64,000 bases of DNA, from contig NZ_CP034661.1 in assembly GCF_003971235.1 (NCBI RefSeq), positions 4,774,001 to 4,838,000 of the forward strand, in the 5' to 3' direction. Under the pieces are notes generated by a model. The model saw nothing but the letters and a program-made list of their open reading frames with translations, did not search any database and was not told where the DNA came from. This document shows, piece after piece, positions 34,896 through 43,556 of this stretch (position 1 is the first letter of the stretch; every line of letters begins with the position of its first letter). The stretch is from Chryseobacterium aureum. Its GTDB lineage: Bacteria; Bacteroidota; Bacteroidia; Flavobacteriales; Weeksellaceae. The position numbers and the translations under genes were made by a program.

Positions 34896-36371
34896 TTAAT
34901 AAGCTTTTGCGAATAATACACGTCTCTTAGAAGGTTTTCCGGATATCAGAGATGTTCCCTCTTCTACATCGTCATCCAGAGGTATACATCTGATGGTTGC
35001 CTTCGTTTCATCCTTAATCTGCTCTTCTTCTTCAGCCGTTCCGTCCCAGTGGGCATAAATGAATCCTCCTTTCTCTTCCAGTACTTTTTTGAATTCTTCG
35101 TAAGTATCTACTTTGGTGATATTGTTTTTTCTGAATTCAAAAGCTTTGTTATAGATATCCTGCTGAATGGTTTTCAATAATTCCTCGATATAAGAATCAA
35201 GACCATCAATAGAACGTACTTCTTTTGTCAGGTTATCCCTTCTTGCAATTTCTACAGATTTGTTTTCAAGATCTCTTGGCCCCATTGCAATTCTTACAGG
35301 AACTCCTTTCAATTCGTATTCTGCAAATTTCCAGCCCGGTTTGTTCTGAGTGTCATTGTCGAATTTCACCGAAATACCTTTCGCTCTCAGTTTAGCCTGA
35401 ATATCCAATGCTACTTCACTGATTTGCTCTAACTGCTCTTCTCCTTTAAAGATCGGAACAATTACCACCTGAATTGGTGCCAGGGTAGGAGGGAGTACCA
35501 ATCCGAAGTCATCAGAATGCGTCATAATCAAAGCACCCATCAGACGCGTTGAAGTTCCCCACGATGTAGCCCATGCATGTTCAATTTTTCCTTCTTTGTT
35601 GGTGAATTTTACATCAAATGCTTTCGCGAAATTCTGTCCTAAGAAGTGTGAAGTTCCTGCCTGTAAAGCTTTTCCGTCCTGCATTAATGCTTCAATACAA
35701 TACGTTTCGTCAGCTCCTGCAAATCTTTCAGAAGGTGTTTTCAATCCCTGGATGACAGGAATAGCCATAAAGTTTTCTGCAAAATCTGCATATACCTTAT
35801 TCATTTTTTCAGCTTCTTCAATGGCTTCATCTTTGGTAGCGTGAGCGGTGTGCCCTTCCTGCCACAGGAATTCAGCAGTTCTCAAGAAAAGACGAGTTCT
35901 CATTTCCCAGCGAACCACATTTGCCCATTGGTTGATCAGTATCGGTAAGTCTCTGTAAGACTGAATCCAGTTTTTGTAAGTATTCCAGATAATAGCTTCT
36001 GAAGTAGGACGAACGATAAGTTCTTCTTCCAGTTTTGCGTCCGGATCTACAATCAGTTTGGACGGATTGTCCGGATCCGTTTTTAATCTGTAGTGGGTAA
36101 CAACAGCGCATTCTTTTGCAAACCCTTCTGCATTTTTTTCCTCAGCCTCAAACAAGCTCTTGGGCACAAAAAGCGGGAAGTATGCGTTAACGTGACCTGT
36201 TTCCTTGAACTTTTTATCCATTTCATCACGCATTTTTTCCCAGATTGCATAGCCATACGGTTTGATCACCATACATCCACGCACGCCTGAGTTTTCAGCT
36301 AAATCAGCTTTTACAACCAGCTCATTATACCATTTGCTGTAATCTTCGCTTCTTGAGGTTAATTTTGCCAT
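34896..36371 (-). CDS. proS: Prolyl-tRNA synthetase (archaeal/eukaryotic type)
   Basis: A 491-residue class II synthetase from MAKLTSRSEDYSKW. It shows VRPTSEAIIWNTYKNW (motif 2 region), RTAEFLWQEGHTAHA and a C-terminal zinc-binding-like extension. It lacks the editing insertion of bacterial-type ProRS, as is normal for the archaeal type. An upstream in-frame ATG at 36482 is rejected because the likely -7 element (36480-36487) covers it and the extra 37 residues are low-complexity Lys/Asn sequence. Confidence 0.94.
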   Translation of the reverse strand: MAKLTSRSEDYSKWYNELVVKADLAENSGVRGCMVIKPYGYAIWEKMRDEMDKKFKETGHVNAYFPLFVPKSLFEAEEKNAEGFAKECAVVTHYRLKTDPDNPSKLIVDPDAKLEEELIVRPTSEAIIWNTYKNWIQSYRDLPILINQWANVVRWEMRTRLFLRTAEFLWQEGHTAHATKDEAIEEAEKMNKVYADFAENFMAIPVIQGLKTPSERFAGADETYCIEALMQDGKALQAGTSHFLGQNFAKAFDVKFTNKEGKIEHAWATSWGTSTRLMGALIMTHSDDFGLVLPPTLAPIQVVIVPIFKGEEQLEQISEVALDIQAKLRAKGISVKFDNDTQNKPGWKFAEYELKGVPVRIAMGPRDLENKSVEIARRDNLTKEVRSIDGLDSYIEELLKTIQQDIYNKAFEFRKNNITKVDTYEEFKKVLEEKGGFIYAHWDGTAEEEEQIKDETKATIRCIPLDDDVEEGTSLISGKPSKRRVLFAKAY

Positions 36372-36422
36372 TATTTTTTTAAATTTTTTTAACTTTTGTA
36401 CATTATTGTTATCTAAAAATAA

Positions 36423-36443
36423 AAATCTATTTTTGATAGATTT
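36423..36443 (-). promoter_or_regulatory. Hairpin in the proS leader
   Basis: AAATCTAT-TTTTG-ATAGATTT is a perfect 8-bp inverted repeat within the roughly 105-base leader. On the minus strand it is followed by TTATTTTT, the layout of a weak terminator, so transcriptional attenuation is possible. Confidence 0.35.
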
Positions 36444-36479
36444 TTTTACCAGTGTTTGGTACATTTTTGGTACAGATTG

Positions 36480-36487
36480 CAAATATA
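36480..36487 (-). promoter_or_regulatory. -7 promoter element for proS
   Basis: The minus strand reads TATATTTG, an exact TANNTTTG match 108 bases upstream of the chosen ATG. Confidence 0.5.
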
Positions 36488-36514
36488 ATTTAAATTAAAA
36501 ATTTTTACGTTATC

Positions 36515-37624
36515 ATGAAAAGAAATATACATAAAAATTTGCTTGGTCTGCTAAGATCCAAAGGGGTATTGGCGATATCAGGCGGATTATTACTTGTGTC
36601 TTGTGGTGCTCAGATGGGAGGGTATAGCGAGACAGACGGGGTGTATTACGACCCCAATAAGGATACGCTACCTGAAGGAGTTATCATTAATGATAGCGGA
36701 AACAGAGTAGGAGAATATTATGACTATTATCAGGATTCCAATGTGATTCAAAATGCGCAGGCGAATTCCAGAGAACAGCAAAACAGATATAATGACTGGG
36801 GTAATACCAATACCAATTGGAATACCAATGCTACAGATTCCGACTGGGGGCTTTATGCAGGTTCTCAGACTAACTACTATGACAACTCATGGGGATGGGG
36901 ATCTCCTTGGGGATGGTATGGTGGTTACAGCCCGTATTGGGGTTGGGGTATGAACCGCGGCTGGGGCTGGGGTGCCAGCCTTTCCTGGGGTTGGGGCGGA
37001 TCATTCGGATGGGGCTGGGGAGGCTCTTTCGGATGGGGAAGTCCATACTGGGGATATGGCTATTATGATCCATTCTGGGGCGGATACTACGGAAACCCAT
37101 ATTGGGGATATGGCGGCGGTTACTGGGGTGGTGGCTACTACAACAGACCGGTTTACAGAAGAAGTGGTGTAAGCGGAGGCGGATTCCAGAATACTGGAGT
37201 AGCCAATGCCGTGTACAGAACCAATACCAATAATTCAGGTTTCAGAAACAGTAATGGAAATGGAGGCTTCCGAAACACGACTAACGGAGGTTTCAGAGAT
37301 GCTAATTCCAGTGGTGGTTTCAGAAACAGCAACGGCGGTTTCAGAGATGGGAATTCCGGAGGTTTCAGAAACAGCAATTCAGGAGGATTCAGAAGTACGC
37401 AGCCTAACGGCGGATTCCGTAATTCTGCACCACAGACAAGACCTAATTATCAGCAGTCACAGCCGAGATATAATAACAATAATGGAGGCTTCAGATCTAA
37501 TGATTCCGGAGGTTTCAGATCCAGTGGAGGTTTTAATGGCGGCGGTGGCGGCTTCAGAGGCGGTTCTTCCGGCGGCGGTAGCGGAATGAGATCCGGCGGC
37601 GGAGGCAGAGGCGGCTTCAGATAA
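36515..37624 (+). CDS. Trp/Gly-rich repetitive lipoprotein
   Basis: A 369-residue protein with a lipoprotein signal (LLLVSCGAQ, Cys30). Residues 60-115 are Asn/Asp-rich. Residues 122-205 consist of short Gly-Trp-Tyr repeats (SWGWGSPWGW, GWGWGGSFGW, YWGYGGGYWGGGYY). From about 215 on the protein repeats GGFRN or GGFRD modules with Asn/Ser linkers, over ten in total, ending RGGFR. Almost all of the chain is low complexity and predicted disordered or adhesive, probably on the cell surface. I know no function. The FadL-like porin gene follows 30 bases downstream. Confidence 0.8.
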   Translation: MKRNIHKNLLGLLRSKGVLAISGGLLLVSCGAQMGGYSETDGVYYDPNKDTLPEGVIINDSGNRVGEYYDYYQDSNVIQNAQANSREQQNRYNDWGNTNTNWNTNATDSDWGLYAGSQTNYYDNSWGWGSPWGWYGGYSPYWGWGMNRGWGWGASLSWGWGGSFGWGWGGSFGWGSPYWGYGYYDPFWGGYYGNPYWGYGGGYWGGGYYNRPVYRRSGVSGGGFQNTGVANAVYRTNTNNSGFRNSNGNGGFRNTTNGGFRDANSSGGFRNSNGGFRDGNSGGFRNSNSGGFRSTQPNGGFRNSAPQTRPNYQQSQPRYNNNNGGFRSNDSGGFRSSGGFNGGGGGFRGGSSGGGSGMRSGGGGRGGFR

Positions 37625-37654
37625 TTGTTCAAACTAATAAACTATTAAAAAATA

Positions 37655-39064
37655 ATGTTAAAAAAATCTTTAGTAATAATGAGTATTTCTGCTGCATTTT
37701 ATGCGCAGGCTCAGGATGTTTCTGTGATAAGAAATACTGTGGATGTTTACTCAAATACTCCTATGGTGGGGTCTGCTAAATTTAATGCAATGGCCGGAGC
37801 TAATGGTGCACTTGGTGGTGATGCAAATGCTTTGCTTACCAACCCGGCAGGTTTAGGGGTGGCTATTTCAGGAGAGGTTTCGGGAACTTTATCTATTTTG
37901 GGAAACAAAAACACCAGCTCATTGGGTGGTGCTACGATGGATTACAGCAAAACCAGAGGAGACCTTGGTAATGCAGGAGGAATAATCGCTTTTCCTTTGA
38001 TGACAGAAACGAAGTGGAAATTTATTAATATCGGTATTAACTTTTCTAACCAGCAGCTTGATAATATAATTCAGTCGCCGGGAAATAACAATATCGTATA
38101 TGCTTTTGATAAAGCTGATATAACGAAAGATGCTGCATTAGCGGGACATATGTATGAAAGATACGGTAATCTTTCAAAAATGAGTTTTGGGGTAGGAGCC
38201 AATTATAATCATAACCTGTATTTGGGAGCTGGTTTTAATTTCTTCAATGCTTCATTAGATCAATATGATACTTTATTTTACCGAAATCTTACCAATAACT
38301 CCACAGAGGCATTCAGCAAGCAGGATACCCCTTATTCAGAAAGATCTTCAGGTTTCTCAGCTTCCTTAGGGGTCATTGGAAAGCTTAGTCCGAATTTCAG
38401 ATTGGGAGCCTCTATTGAAACACCTACTTTCTGGAATATAGACAGAAACTACTATTTCTATAATGATGCTACTTACGGAGACGATATAGGGGCTGAAAGC
38501 AGAAAGTTTACCTCACCGCTTAAAGCAACTGTGAGTGCGGCATTTGTAGCCAGTAAAAACTTCTCTTTGAACGTAGATTATACCCTTGGGCTTACAAAAC
38601 CTGATTATAAAGTATACGGAGGTGCAGAAAGAGAATTGAATGATTTCTTCAAAGAAAACTACAAGAATCTTTCAGAAGTAAGAGTCGGAGCTGAATACAG
38701 AGTACAGCAGTTCAGATTGAGAGGAGGGTATTCTTACCAGTCAAGTCCTTTTGATGCGCTTACGATCAGCAGATTTAATGATGCGGGAAGTGTAGGAGAT
38801 CAGTCTTACAGTAATCTGATATTAAGTGACAGAAATACACTTTCATTCGGTATCGGGTACGATTTCAAATCATTCTATGTAGATGCATCTTATCAGAATA
38901 TCTCATCGAAGTATGCCAACCCTTTCATGAGAGGATACATGGGCGATAATTTTGATTCATCGTATTATTCCAGCACTAAAATCTTCGAAAGTGATTCTTA
39001 CGCTGTAAGTGATGTAAAAAGTAACAGAAATAATTTCTTCCTGACTTTAGGATGGAAATTCTAA
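37655..39064 (+). CDS. FadL/OMPP1-like outer-membrane transport protein
   Basis: A 469-residue protein with a signal peptide (about 1-19, AQAQ). The conserved N-terminal segment GSAKFNAMAGANGALGGDAN is followed by LLTNPAGLG, the hatch-like motif of FadL/OmpP1 family channels. The rest alternates strands rich in aromatic residues and closes with FFLTLGWKF, ending in the C-terminal aromatic residue typical of barrels. It likely imports hydrophobic compounds. It is cotranscribed with the Trp/Gly-rich lipoprotein gene. Confidence 0.85.
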   Translation: MLKKSLVIMSISAAFYAQAQDVSVIRNTVDVYSNTPMVGSAKFNAMAGANGALGGDANALLTNPAGLGVAISGEVSGTLSILGNKNTSSLGGATMDYSKTRGDLGNAGGIIAFPLMTETKWKFINIGINFSNQQLDNIIQSPGNNNIVYAFDKADITKDAALAGHMYERYGNLSKMSFGVGANYNHNLYLGAGFNFFNASLDQYDTLFYRNLTNNSTEAFSKQDTPYSERSSGFSASLGVIGKLSPNFRLGASIETPTFWNIDRNYYFYNDATYGDDIGAESRKFTSPLKATVSAAFVASKNFSLNVDYTLGLTKPDYKVYGGAERELNDFFKENYKNLSEVRVGAEYRVQQFRLRGGYSYQSSPFDALTISRFNDAGSVGDQSYSNLILSDRNTLSFGIGYDFKSFYVDASYQNISSKYANPFMRGYMGDNFDSSYYSSTKIFESDSYAVSDVKSNRNNFFLTLGWKF

Positions 39065-39088
39065 GCTTTGAACACATAAGCTATATAT

Positions 39089-39119
39089 AACAAAGGCTCC
39101 GGATTCCGGAGCCTTTGTT
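39089..39119. terminator. Bidirectional terminator between the FadL-like and ZIP genes
   Basis: A perfect 14-bp inverted repeat (AACAAAGGCTCCGG at 39089-39102, complement at 39106-39119) with a 3-base loop. T residues follow on the plus strand. It serves convergent genes. Confidence 0.85.
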
Positions 39120-39135
39120 ATTTTATTTTATAATT

Positions 39136-39864
39136 TTAATGAGTATGGGCAGCGGGATGCTGATGAAAAACATGCATCATGAGCGCAAGTGAAACTCCTA
39201 CAACAACAAGCCCGATCTTTACCCAGTCTATATTGTGATTTTTATTGCTTTCAAAAATAATAACGGAAGAAATATGAAGGAAAATTCCTCCTACAATGGC
39301 CAGAAAATAAGGCTGAAGATCAGGATTGAAATAGTTGCCCAGTAACATTCCCATGGGGGAAGCCAGTGCAAATAAGGCTACAATAAGAATGGAAGGATAA
39401 GATGATGAACTTTTGGATTCTCCTTTCCTGTTGAATAAAAATGCCCCCAGAATAAAAGAAATCGGGAGATTGTGAAATACAATTCCCCAAAGATAAGGCG
39501 ACATCTCATGCGTTTCATTGGCAAGAGGAATCCCTTCAATAAAAGCATGGATGAATAATCCTACCATTAAAGCAACGGGAAGAATATTGTGTTCACTATG
39601 ATGATGAAAGTGTCCGTGCTCAAAACCTTTGGTAAGGGCTTCCAGAATCATCTGAAGAAGGACTCCTCCGATAACAAATATCCCAATACTGCTGCTTCCT
39701 GCAGAGGTGTAAACCTGCGGAAAGACCTCGTTGAGACAGATCGTAATCAAAAAACCGGCACTTAGGATCAGCAGATTTTTGGCCAGCTTTTCTTTTTTAC
39801 CAAAGTGTTTTCCCAGGAATACACCTGTTACTACACTTAAAATCAGTAAAAGTACTGTTGTCAT
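39136..39864 (-). CDS. ZIP family metal transporter
   Basis: A 242-residue membrane protein with eight hydrophobic segments, a His-rich cytoplasmic loop (HGHFHHHSEHN at about 82-92) and the ZIP signature residues in FIHAFIEGIPLANE and GIVFHNLPISFILG, which form the binuclear metal site. It imports zinc or related divalent metals. Its ATG shares one base with the stop of the methyltransferase gene, so the two are translationally coupled. Confidence 0.88.
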   Translation of the reverse strand: MTTVLLLILSVVTGVFLGKHFGKKEKLAKNLLILSAGFLITICLNEVFPQVYTSAGSSSIGIFVIGGVLLQMILEALTKGFEHGHFHHHSEHNILPVALMVGLFIHAFIEGIPLANETHEMSPYLWGIVFHNLPISFILGAFLFNRKGESKSSSSYPSILIVALFALASPMGMLLGNYFNPDLQPYFLAIVGGIFLHISSVIIFESNKNHNIDWVKIGLVVVGVSLALMMHVFHQHPAAHTH

Positions 39865-40589
39865 TATTTTTTCTTAAATAAATTGATGCATCGCGGGGAG
39901 CTTTCTTTATTAAATTCATTCAGCTGGTAATCTCCCCAGATTTTTATTCTTTCAAAACCACACTCTGAAGCATAGTTATGGATGGCTTCAAGGGTATGAA
40001 GTTTTACCTTTTCAAAGAAATGAAATGGCTTACCGTCAGTTTCAAAACGGATATCTTTGATGATGTGTCTGCCTTCAATCTTTTTCAGGATCTTAAAATC
40101 GATATCCCCACGGGTTATTGTGGTTTCGGGAACTAAAGTATTTCTTACAAACGCTTCGTTCAGATAATCCAGTACGAAATAACCGCCGGGTTTCAGCACG
40201 TTGTAAACGGATTGAAATACTTTTTTATCATCGTTTTCATTATCAAAATACCCAAAGCTTGTAAATAAGTTGAATACTGCATCCATAGGATCTGCATCAA
40301 TCGGGTTTCTCATGTCGTGAACTTCGAAAATCAAGGTTTGATTTTCAAATTGTTTGTCGGATTCAATGCTTTGTCTTGAAAGGTCCAGCCCCAACACATC
40401 GTACCCTAATTTGTTTAGGAAAACCGAGTGTCTTCCCTTTCCGCAGGCAAGATCTATGATTTTCGACTGAGGCGGAAGCTGAAGGTCCGCAGTGAGCTTT
40501 GTAATGAAGTTTTCTGCTTCAGTATAATCTCTGTTACTATAAAGCAAATGATAATAAGGGGTATCAAACCAAGATTCAAACCATTCCAT
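39864..40589 (-). CDS. Class I SAM-dependent methyltransferase
   Basis: A 241-residue soluble enzyme with the SAM-binding loop IDLACGKGRHS (about 45-55), the acidic residue in VLGLDLS (about 65-71) and motif FNLFTSFGYFD. The methyl acceptor is unknown. It is the first gene of a two-gene unit with the ZIP transporter. The -7 element at 40594-40601 lies 4 bases upstream of the ATG, so the mRNA is probably leaderless. Confidence 0.88.
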   Translation of the reverse strand: MEWFESWFDTPYYHLLYSNRDYTEAENFITKLTADLQLPPQSKIIDLACGKGRHSVFLNKLGYDVLGLDLSRQSIESDKQFENQTLIFEVHDMRNPIDADPMDAVFNLFTSFGYFDNENDDKKVFQSVYNVLKPGGYFVLDYLNEAFVRNTLVPETTITRGDIDFKILKKIEGRHIIKDIRFETDGKPFHFFEKVKLHTLEAIHNYASECGFERIKIWGDYQLNEFNKESSPRCINLFKKK

Positions 40590-40593
40590 AATG

Positions 40594-40601
40594 CAAAAAT
40601 A
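40594..40601 (-). promoter_or_regulatory. -7 promoter element for the methyltransferase/ZIP unit
   Basis: The minus strand reads TATTTTTG, an exact TANNTTTG match immediately before the ATG. Confidence 0.55.
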
Positions 40602-40676
40602 ACTAAATTTTACTACATTTTAGATGGTATTGTATTACAGTAAGTTATGTTTTTTGTATAGGTTTGATTTGTAGTG

Positions 40677-40712
40677 TTTTTACTATAGTTTTTACTATTT
40701 TGTTACTACTAA
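40677..40712. repeat. Short direct repeats at the presumed prophage edge
   Basis: TTTTTACTAT occurs at 40677-40686 and 40689-40698, 12 bases apart, and a related TTTTGTTACTAC follows. They could be integrase arm-type sites or part of attL, but no matching right end is available. Confidence 0.35.
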
Positions 40713-40794
40713 TCAAGTGCAAATATAGAAAAACAGAAATAAAAAAGGTATTGTTTTGGTCCGTTTATTGGCAGCAATATCAATCACGGTAAAT

Positions 40795-41241
40795 CTAAAA
40801 ATTTGCATTTACATCGTTTTCATATTCATCAAATGATAACTTCTCTATTGCCTCTCTAAGTTTGTCATATTCTGGATTAATTTTGTTAATACTAATCCAT
40901 TGCTTTTTCTTTGCAATATATATTTTAGGACTCCATAAATCTACAGTGTAAAATGTGTCAAAGAATGAGAATACTAGATTGAATGAAAGTATATTTTTGT
41001 CTTTAAACTCGTTGCTAACATTTATATCAAATTTATACTCTTTAATTTGATTTTTATTTATAACAAATCCTTCATTTTTTAACCTCCTTATATAAAGTTC
41101 TGTCTTCATTTTAACTAAATCCTTATCATCAAATTTAGTATACTCGTATTTTTTTTCAGAATGATATATTTCATTGTCTTGTTCTTGGGAGAATGTAATG
41201 ATTGAAAATATCAAAAATATGAGCGCGAATATATATTTCAT
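40795..41241 (-). CDS. Exported hypothetical protein (prophage cargo)
   Basis: A 148-residue protein from MKYIFALIFLIF with a signal peptide ending near SQEQ. An upstream ATG at 41271 adds ten residues before the signal peptide and overlaps the previous gene, so the ATG at 41241 is preferred. The mature part is charged and rich in Lys/Asp/Asn. No family is recognised. It follows the other secreted cargo gene on the same strand, which suggests that the lysogen exports both. Confidence 0.65.
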   Translation of the reverse strand: MKYIFALIFLIFSIITFSQEQDNEIYHSEKKYEYTKFDDKDLVKMKTELYIRRLKNEGFVINKNQIKEYKFDINVSNEFKDKNILSFNLVFSFFDTFYTVDLWSPKIYIAKKKQWISINKINPEYDKLREAIEKLSFDEYENDVNANF

Positions 41242-41264
41242 GATTGCTAATTTATTAATTAATG

Positions 41265-41819
41265 TTACCAATTGTCATCCGTTTTAGTATACTTAGATGC
41301 ATCAAATAATTGAGCAAACGAGTAGTTAACTATTCTGGAAGCGCGACCATCAAAACTGCTTTTAAAAAGCTCTCTATCATTATTAAGAGCGTACGACTCC
41401 AAATTATCATCACCACTGCTTGTGAATCCAATACCGCCTGAAAATATTGAAAAACTATCTCCTTTGAATTTTATATTGGTTGCTGTAACTCTGTATTTTC
41501 CTTCTTTAAATTCTATTTTAAAGTTTGCAAAATATTTAGAATTATTTGTCAAGTATAAAGGAGTCCCCATTTTTGTAAATCCAGCTCCTTTAAAATCCAT
41601 AATAAAGTCTGAAATTTCCCCTGTTAAGATATTTGTATCTTCTCCGGTAAATTTTATTTTACCAGTAGCTAAAAGTATGCTTTTAACTTCTGCGGGTGTT
41701 TTGTTGGATTCATATATTCGCTGCCACACAACTTGTTTATTCGAAATAACAAATGCTGATTCCTGGGCATTCATAAATATTGATAGGGCAATTGTAAAAA
41801 GTAATAAAAATTTTTTCAT
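41265..41819 (-). CDS. Exported protein, possibly DUF4468-like (prophage cargo)
   Basis: A 184-residue protein with a signal peptide (FMNAQE, about 1-19). The mature part has alternating strands and Lys/Gly turns (SKYFANFKIEFKEGKYRVTA) that resemble the TBP-like DUF4468 envelope proteins of Bacteroidota; this link is weak. It is the first of two leftward genes at the prophage edge, with an exact -7 element 15 bases upstream, and is probably expressed from the lysogen. Confidence 0.65.
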   Translation of the reverse strand: MKKFLLLFTIALSIFMNAQESAFVISNKQVVWQRIYESNKTPAEVKSILLATGKIKFTGEDTNILTGEISDFIMDFKGAGFTKMGTPLYLTNNSKYFANFKIEFKEGKYRVTATNIKFKGDSFSIFSGGIGFTSSGDDNLESYALNNDRELFKSSFDGRASRIVNYSFAQLFDASKYTKTDDNW

Positions 41820-41834
41820 GATTAATTTTTATCA

Positions 41835-41842
41835 CAAATATA
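41835..41842 (-). promoter_or_regulatory. -7 promoter element for the secreted cargo genes
   Basis: The minus strand reads TATATTTG, an exact TANNTTTG match 15 bases upstream of the ATG at 41819. Confidence 0.5.
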
Positions 41843-42008
41843 AAAATTAAAAAATATTAGCTAATTACGGAAACCCGTAATTTAGTATCAATTTATTTTA
41901 TAATATTTGAAAATATATTTAATACACCAACGAATGTGTTAAATAAAATATTATATTAGCATATCATGAGTTAGAGAATTATAGTTAAAGTTGTCAATTT
42001 ATAATTGT

Positions 42009-42016
42009 TATTTTTG
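42009..42016 (+). promoter_or_regulatory. -7 promoter element for the small lipoprotein gene
   Basis: TATTTTTG, an exact TANNTTTG match 24 bases before the ATG at 42041. Confidence 0.5.
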
Positions 42017-42040
42017 CAATGAATTAAAAAACAGTTATCT

Positions 42041-42337
42041 ATGAAGACAAAACTAATTATTTTGACAGCCGTTGCTGCGACAATTCTCTATTCGTGCTCA
42101 AATGACAGGGATGAAGAGGTGAAAAAAGAAGCGATTGAAAATGTCAAAAATGCTAAAACCAACGAAAAATTTAAGTTAAACAATTCTGGTACACTAAGCC
42201 GAGAATCAGAGCCAACGACCGTGAGTGATACTATTCGTGTTCGTGGTTTAAACGGTGCTTTGAGCGAAGATCCAGATACAAACATTAACCCAGATGATGG
42301 AGGAGATCCAACAACAATCACCCCGCCGAAGAGGTAG
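42041..42337 (+). CDS. Small lipoprotein, unknown function
   Basis: A 98-residue protein with a lipoprotein signal (ATILYSCSND, Cys19) and a hydrophilic, Asn/Thr/Asp-rich body ending TTITPPKR. Short lipoproteins with this look are common in Chryseobacterium genomes. It has an independent promoter and overlaps the next gene by 44 bases in another frame. Confidence 0.7.
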   Translation: MKTKLIILTAVAATILYSCSNDRDEEVKKEAIENVKNAKTNEKFKLNNSGTLSRESEPTTVSDTIRVRGLNGALSEDPDTNINPDDGGDPTTITPPKR

Positions 42338-42806
42338 AAACAAATTTCTTATATGGAAAACTATAGGCTCGATAATTGTAATTTTGTCGGGCTTTTTACC
42401 ATTCTTAGATAATATTATAGTTTGGAAGAATCCTGCGTTTGCGACTTATCACAATACAATTGGTGGAATGTTAAGGAATGATTATTGGCTTCTGTCACTA
42501 TATTACACAACTTTAGCGGTAATAATTGGGCAATTTATAAATGCGTATAAGTTGACATTCTTCTTCCCTTTATTTGCAACTATATACTGTTCGTCATTAT
42601 ATGTTTTTCAATTTGTTTGGGGAATTAAATTAGAACCGGAATGGCCTCATAGAATCGGGCTAATCTTAATGATGATTCCAGGGGCTTATGTTTTGTTCAG
42701 ATTTATAGAACACATTAACAATTTAAAACTCGAATTAGAAATTCAATATAACACAATAGAAAGAGAACGTAATCGCCAGTTAAATGAAAATGCAGAAAAT
42801 AAATAG
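42294..42806 (+). CDS. Membrane protein, unknown function
   Basis: A 170-residue protein with a basic N-terminus (SPRRRGRNK), four hydrophobic segments (about 22-40, 62-83, 88-108, 122-140) and a charged C-terminal coiled coil (NNLKLELEIQYNTIERERNR). The start inside the lipoprotein gene is uncertain; a later start is possible. It could be a superinfection or envelope function of the lysogen, but this is a guess from position. Stop is TAG. Confidence 0.6.
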   Translation: MMEEIQQQSPRRRGRNKFLIWKTIGSIIVILSGFLPFLDNIIVWKNPAFATYHNTIGGMLRNDYWLLSLYYTTLAVIIGQFINAYKLTFFFPLFATIYCSSLYVFQFVWGIKLEPEWPHRIGLILMMIPGAYVLFRFIEHINNLKLELEIQYNTIERERNRQLNENAENK

Positions 42807-43038
42807 AGAACAGCGGAAATTTATTAGGCAACTTCATTATAGAAATGAAGATTATTACGACCTTGGCCTAATTGAATATAACGAATATATTGACAATAAT
42901 TACCTTCTATTAAGGCAAGTAAGATATTCAAATATAAATGATGAGCAAAGAATCATATTAGCAGAGTCAATTTCCTTGAAAATAAACCTAGAAAAATTCA
43001 GACTAGGTATTAAAGTAGCTCAGCTAGGTTTTAATTAA
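42784..43038 (+). CDS. Hypothetical 84-residue protein
   Basis: A small charged, Tyr/Asn/Ile-rich soluble protein (HYRNEDYYDLGLIEYNEYID). It overlaps the previous gene by 23 bases and the end of the convergent repressor gene by 8 bases. No family is recognised. Confidence 0.55.
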   Translation: MKMQKINREQRKFIRQLHYRNEDYYDLGLIEYNEYIDNNYLLLRQVRYSNINDEQRIILAESISLKINLEKFRLGIKVAQLGFN

Positions 43039-43510
43039 TTGAGCTTTTATCCTCATGTTTTTCTTTTGTATCAGCTTTTAATTTAAAGTGTCTTAAAATA
43101 GGCGCTAACGAAATCTCAATTTTAAGAGTTAGTTCGTCTACCATATCTTTCAATTCTTCATTTTCTTTCTTTAAATCCAATATGTCCTTGTGTAGTATAG
43201 CCATTTGTTCATCATGTGGCTTGTTTTTTATTGGAGAGTCTAATGAACTATTCTCTTTTTTATAGATTTCAGTTTTCATTTCTCCAATACCGTGAAATAA
43301 CCATATTTTATTCAAATGCGGAAACGCAGGATGTATTCGAAAATCAAAAATCTTATCACTTATGGAATTTTTTATGTTATTTACATATCCATTTGATAAG
43401 TTCGCTTTCTTCTCAAATTTGCTTTGTGATAAATTCTCTTCATTAATGAATTTAATTAATCTTTCTTTTACAGATAAAAACTCTGTGTTTTCTGGGGTTT
43501 TATTTTCCAT
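43031..43510 (-). CDS. Phage repressor-like HTH protein (CI analogue)
   Basis: A 159-residue protein. Residues 13-75 form a lambda-repressor-like HTH (RLIKFINEENLSQSKFEKKA, then NLSNGYVNNI), followed by a Pro-rich linker and a C-terminal coiled coil (about 110-145, DILDLKKENEELKDMVDELT) likely used to dimerise. It lacks a LexA-like protease domain. It is transcribed away from the cro-like gene, the standard immunity arrangement, so it probably keeps the prophage silent. Confidence 0.82.
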   Translation of the reverse strand: MENKTPENTEFLSVKERLIKFINEENLSQSKFEKKANLSNGYVNNIKNSISDKIFDFRIHPAFPHLNKIWLFHGIGEMKTEIYKKENSSLDSPIKNKPHDEQMAILHKDILDLKKENEELKDMVDELTLKIEISLAPILRHFKLKADTKEKHEDKSSIN

Positions 43511-43556
43511 TTTAAAATTTGGATTGCAAATAAACTGCTTTTAAATGCTAAAAAAA

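Noticed and set aside
36371..36482. N-terminal extension of ProS by 37 residues
   Set aside because: The -7 element at 36480-36487 covers the upstream ATG, and the extension is low-complexity Lys/Asn sequence not expected in this enzyme.
37153..37632. Pro/Leu-rich minus-strand and Thr/Ser-rich alternate-frame reading frames
   Set aside because: They are mirror frames of the GGFR repeat region and owe their openness to its repeat composition.
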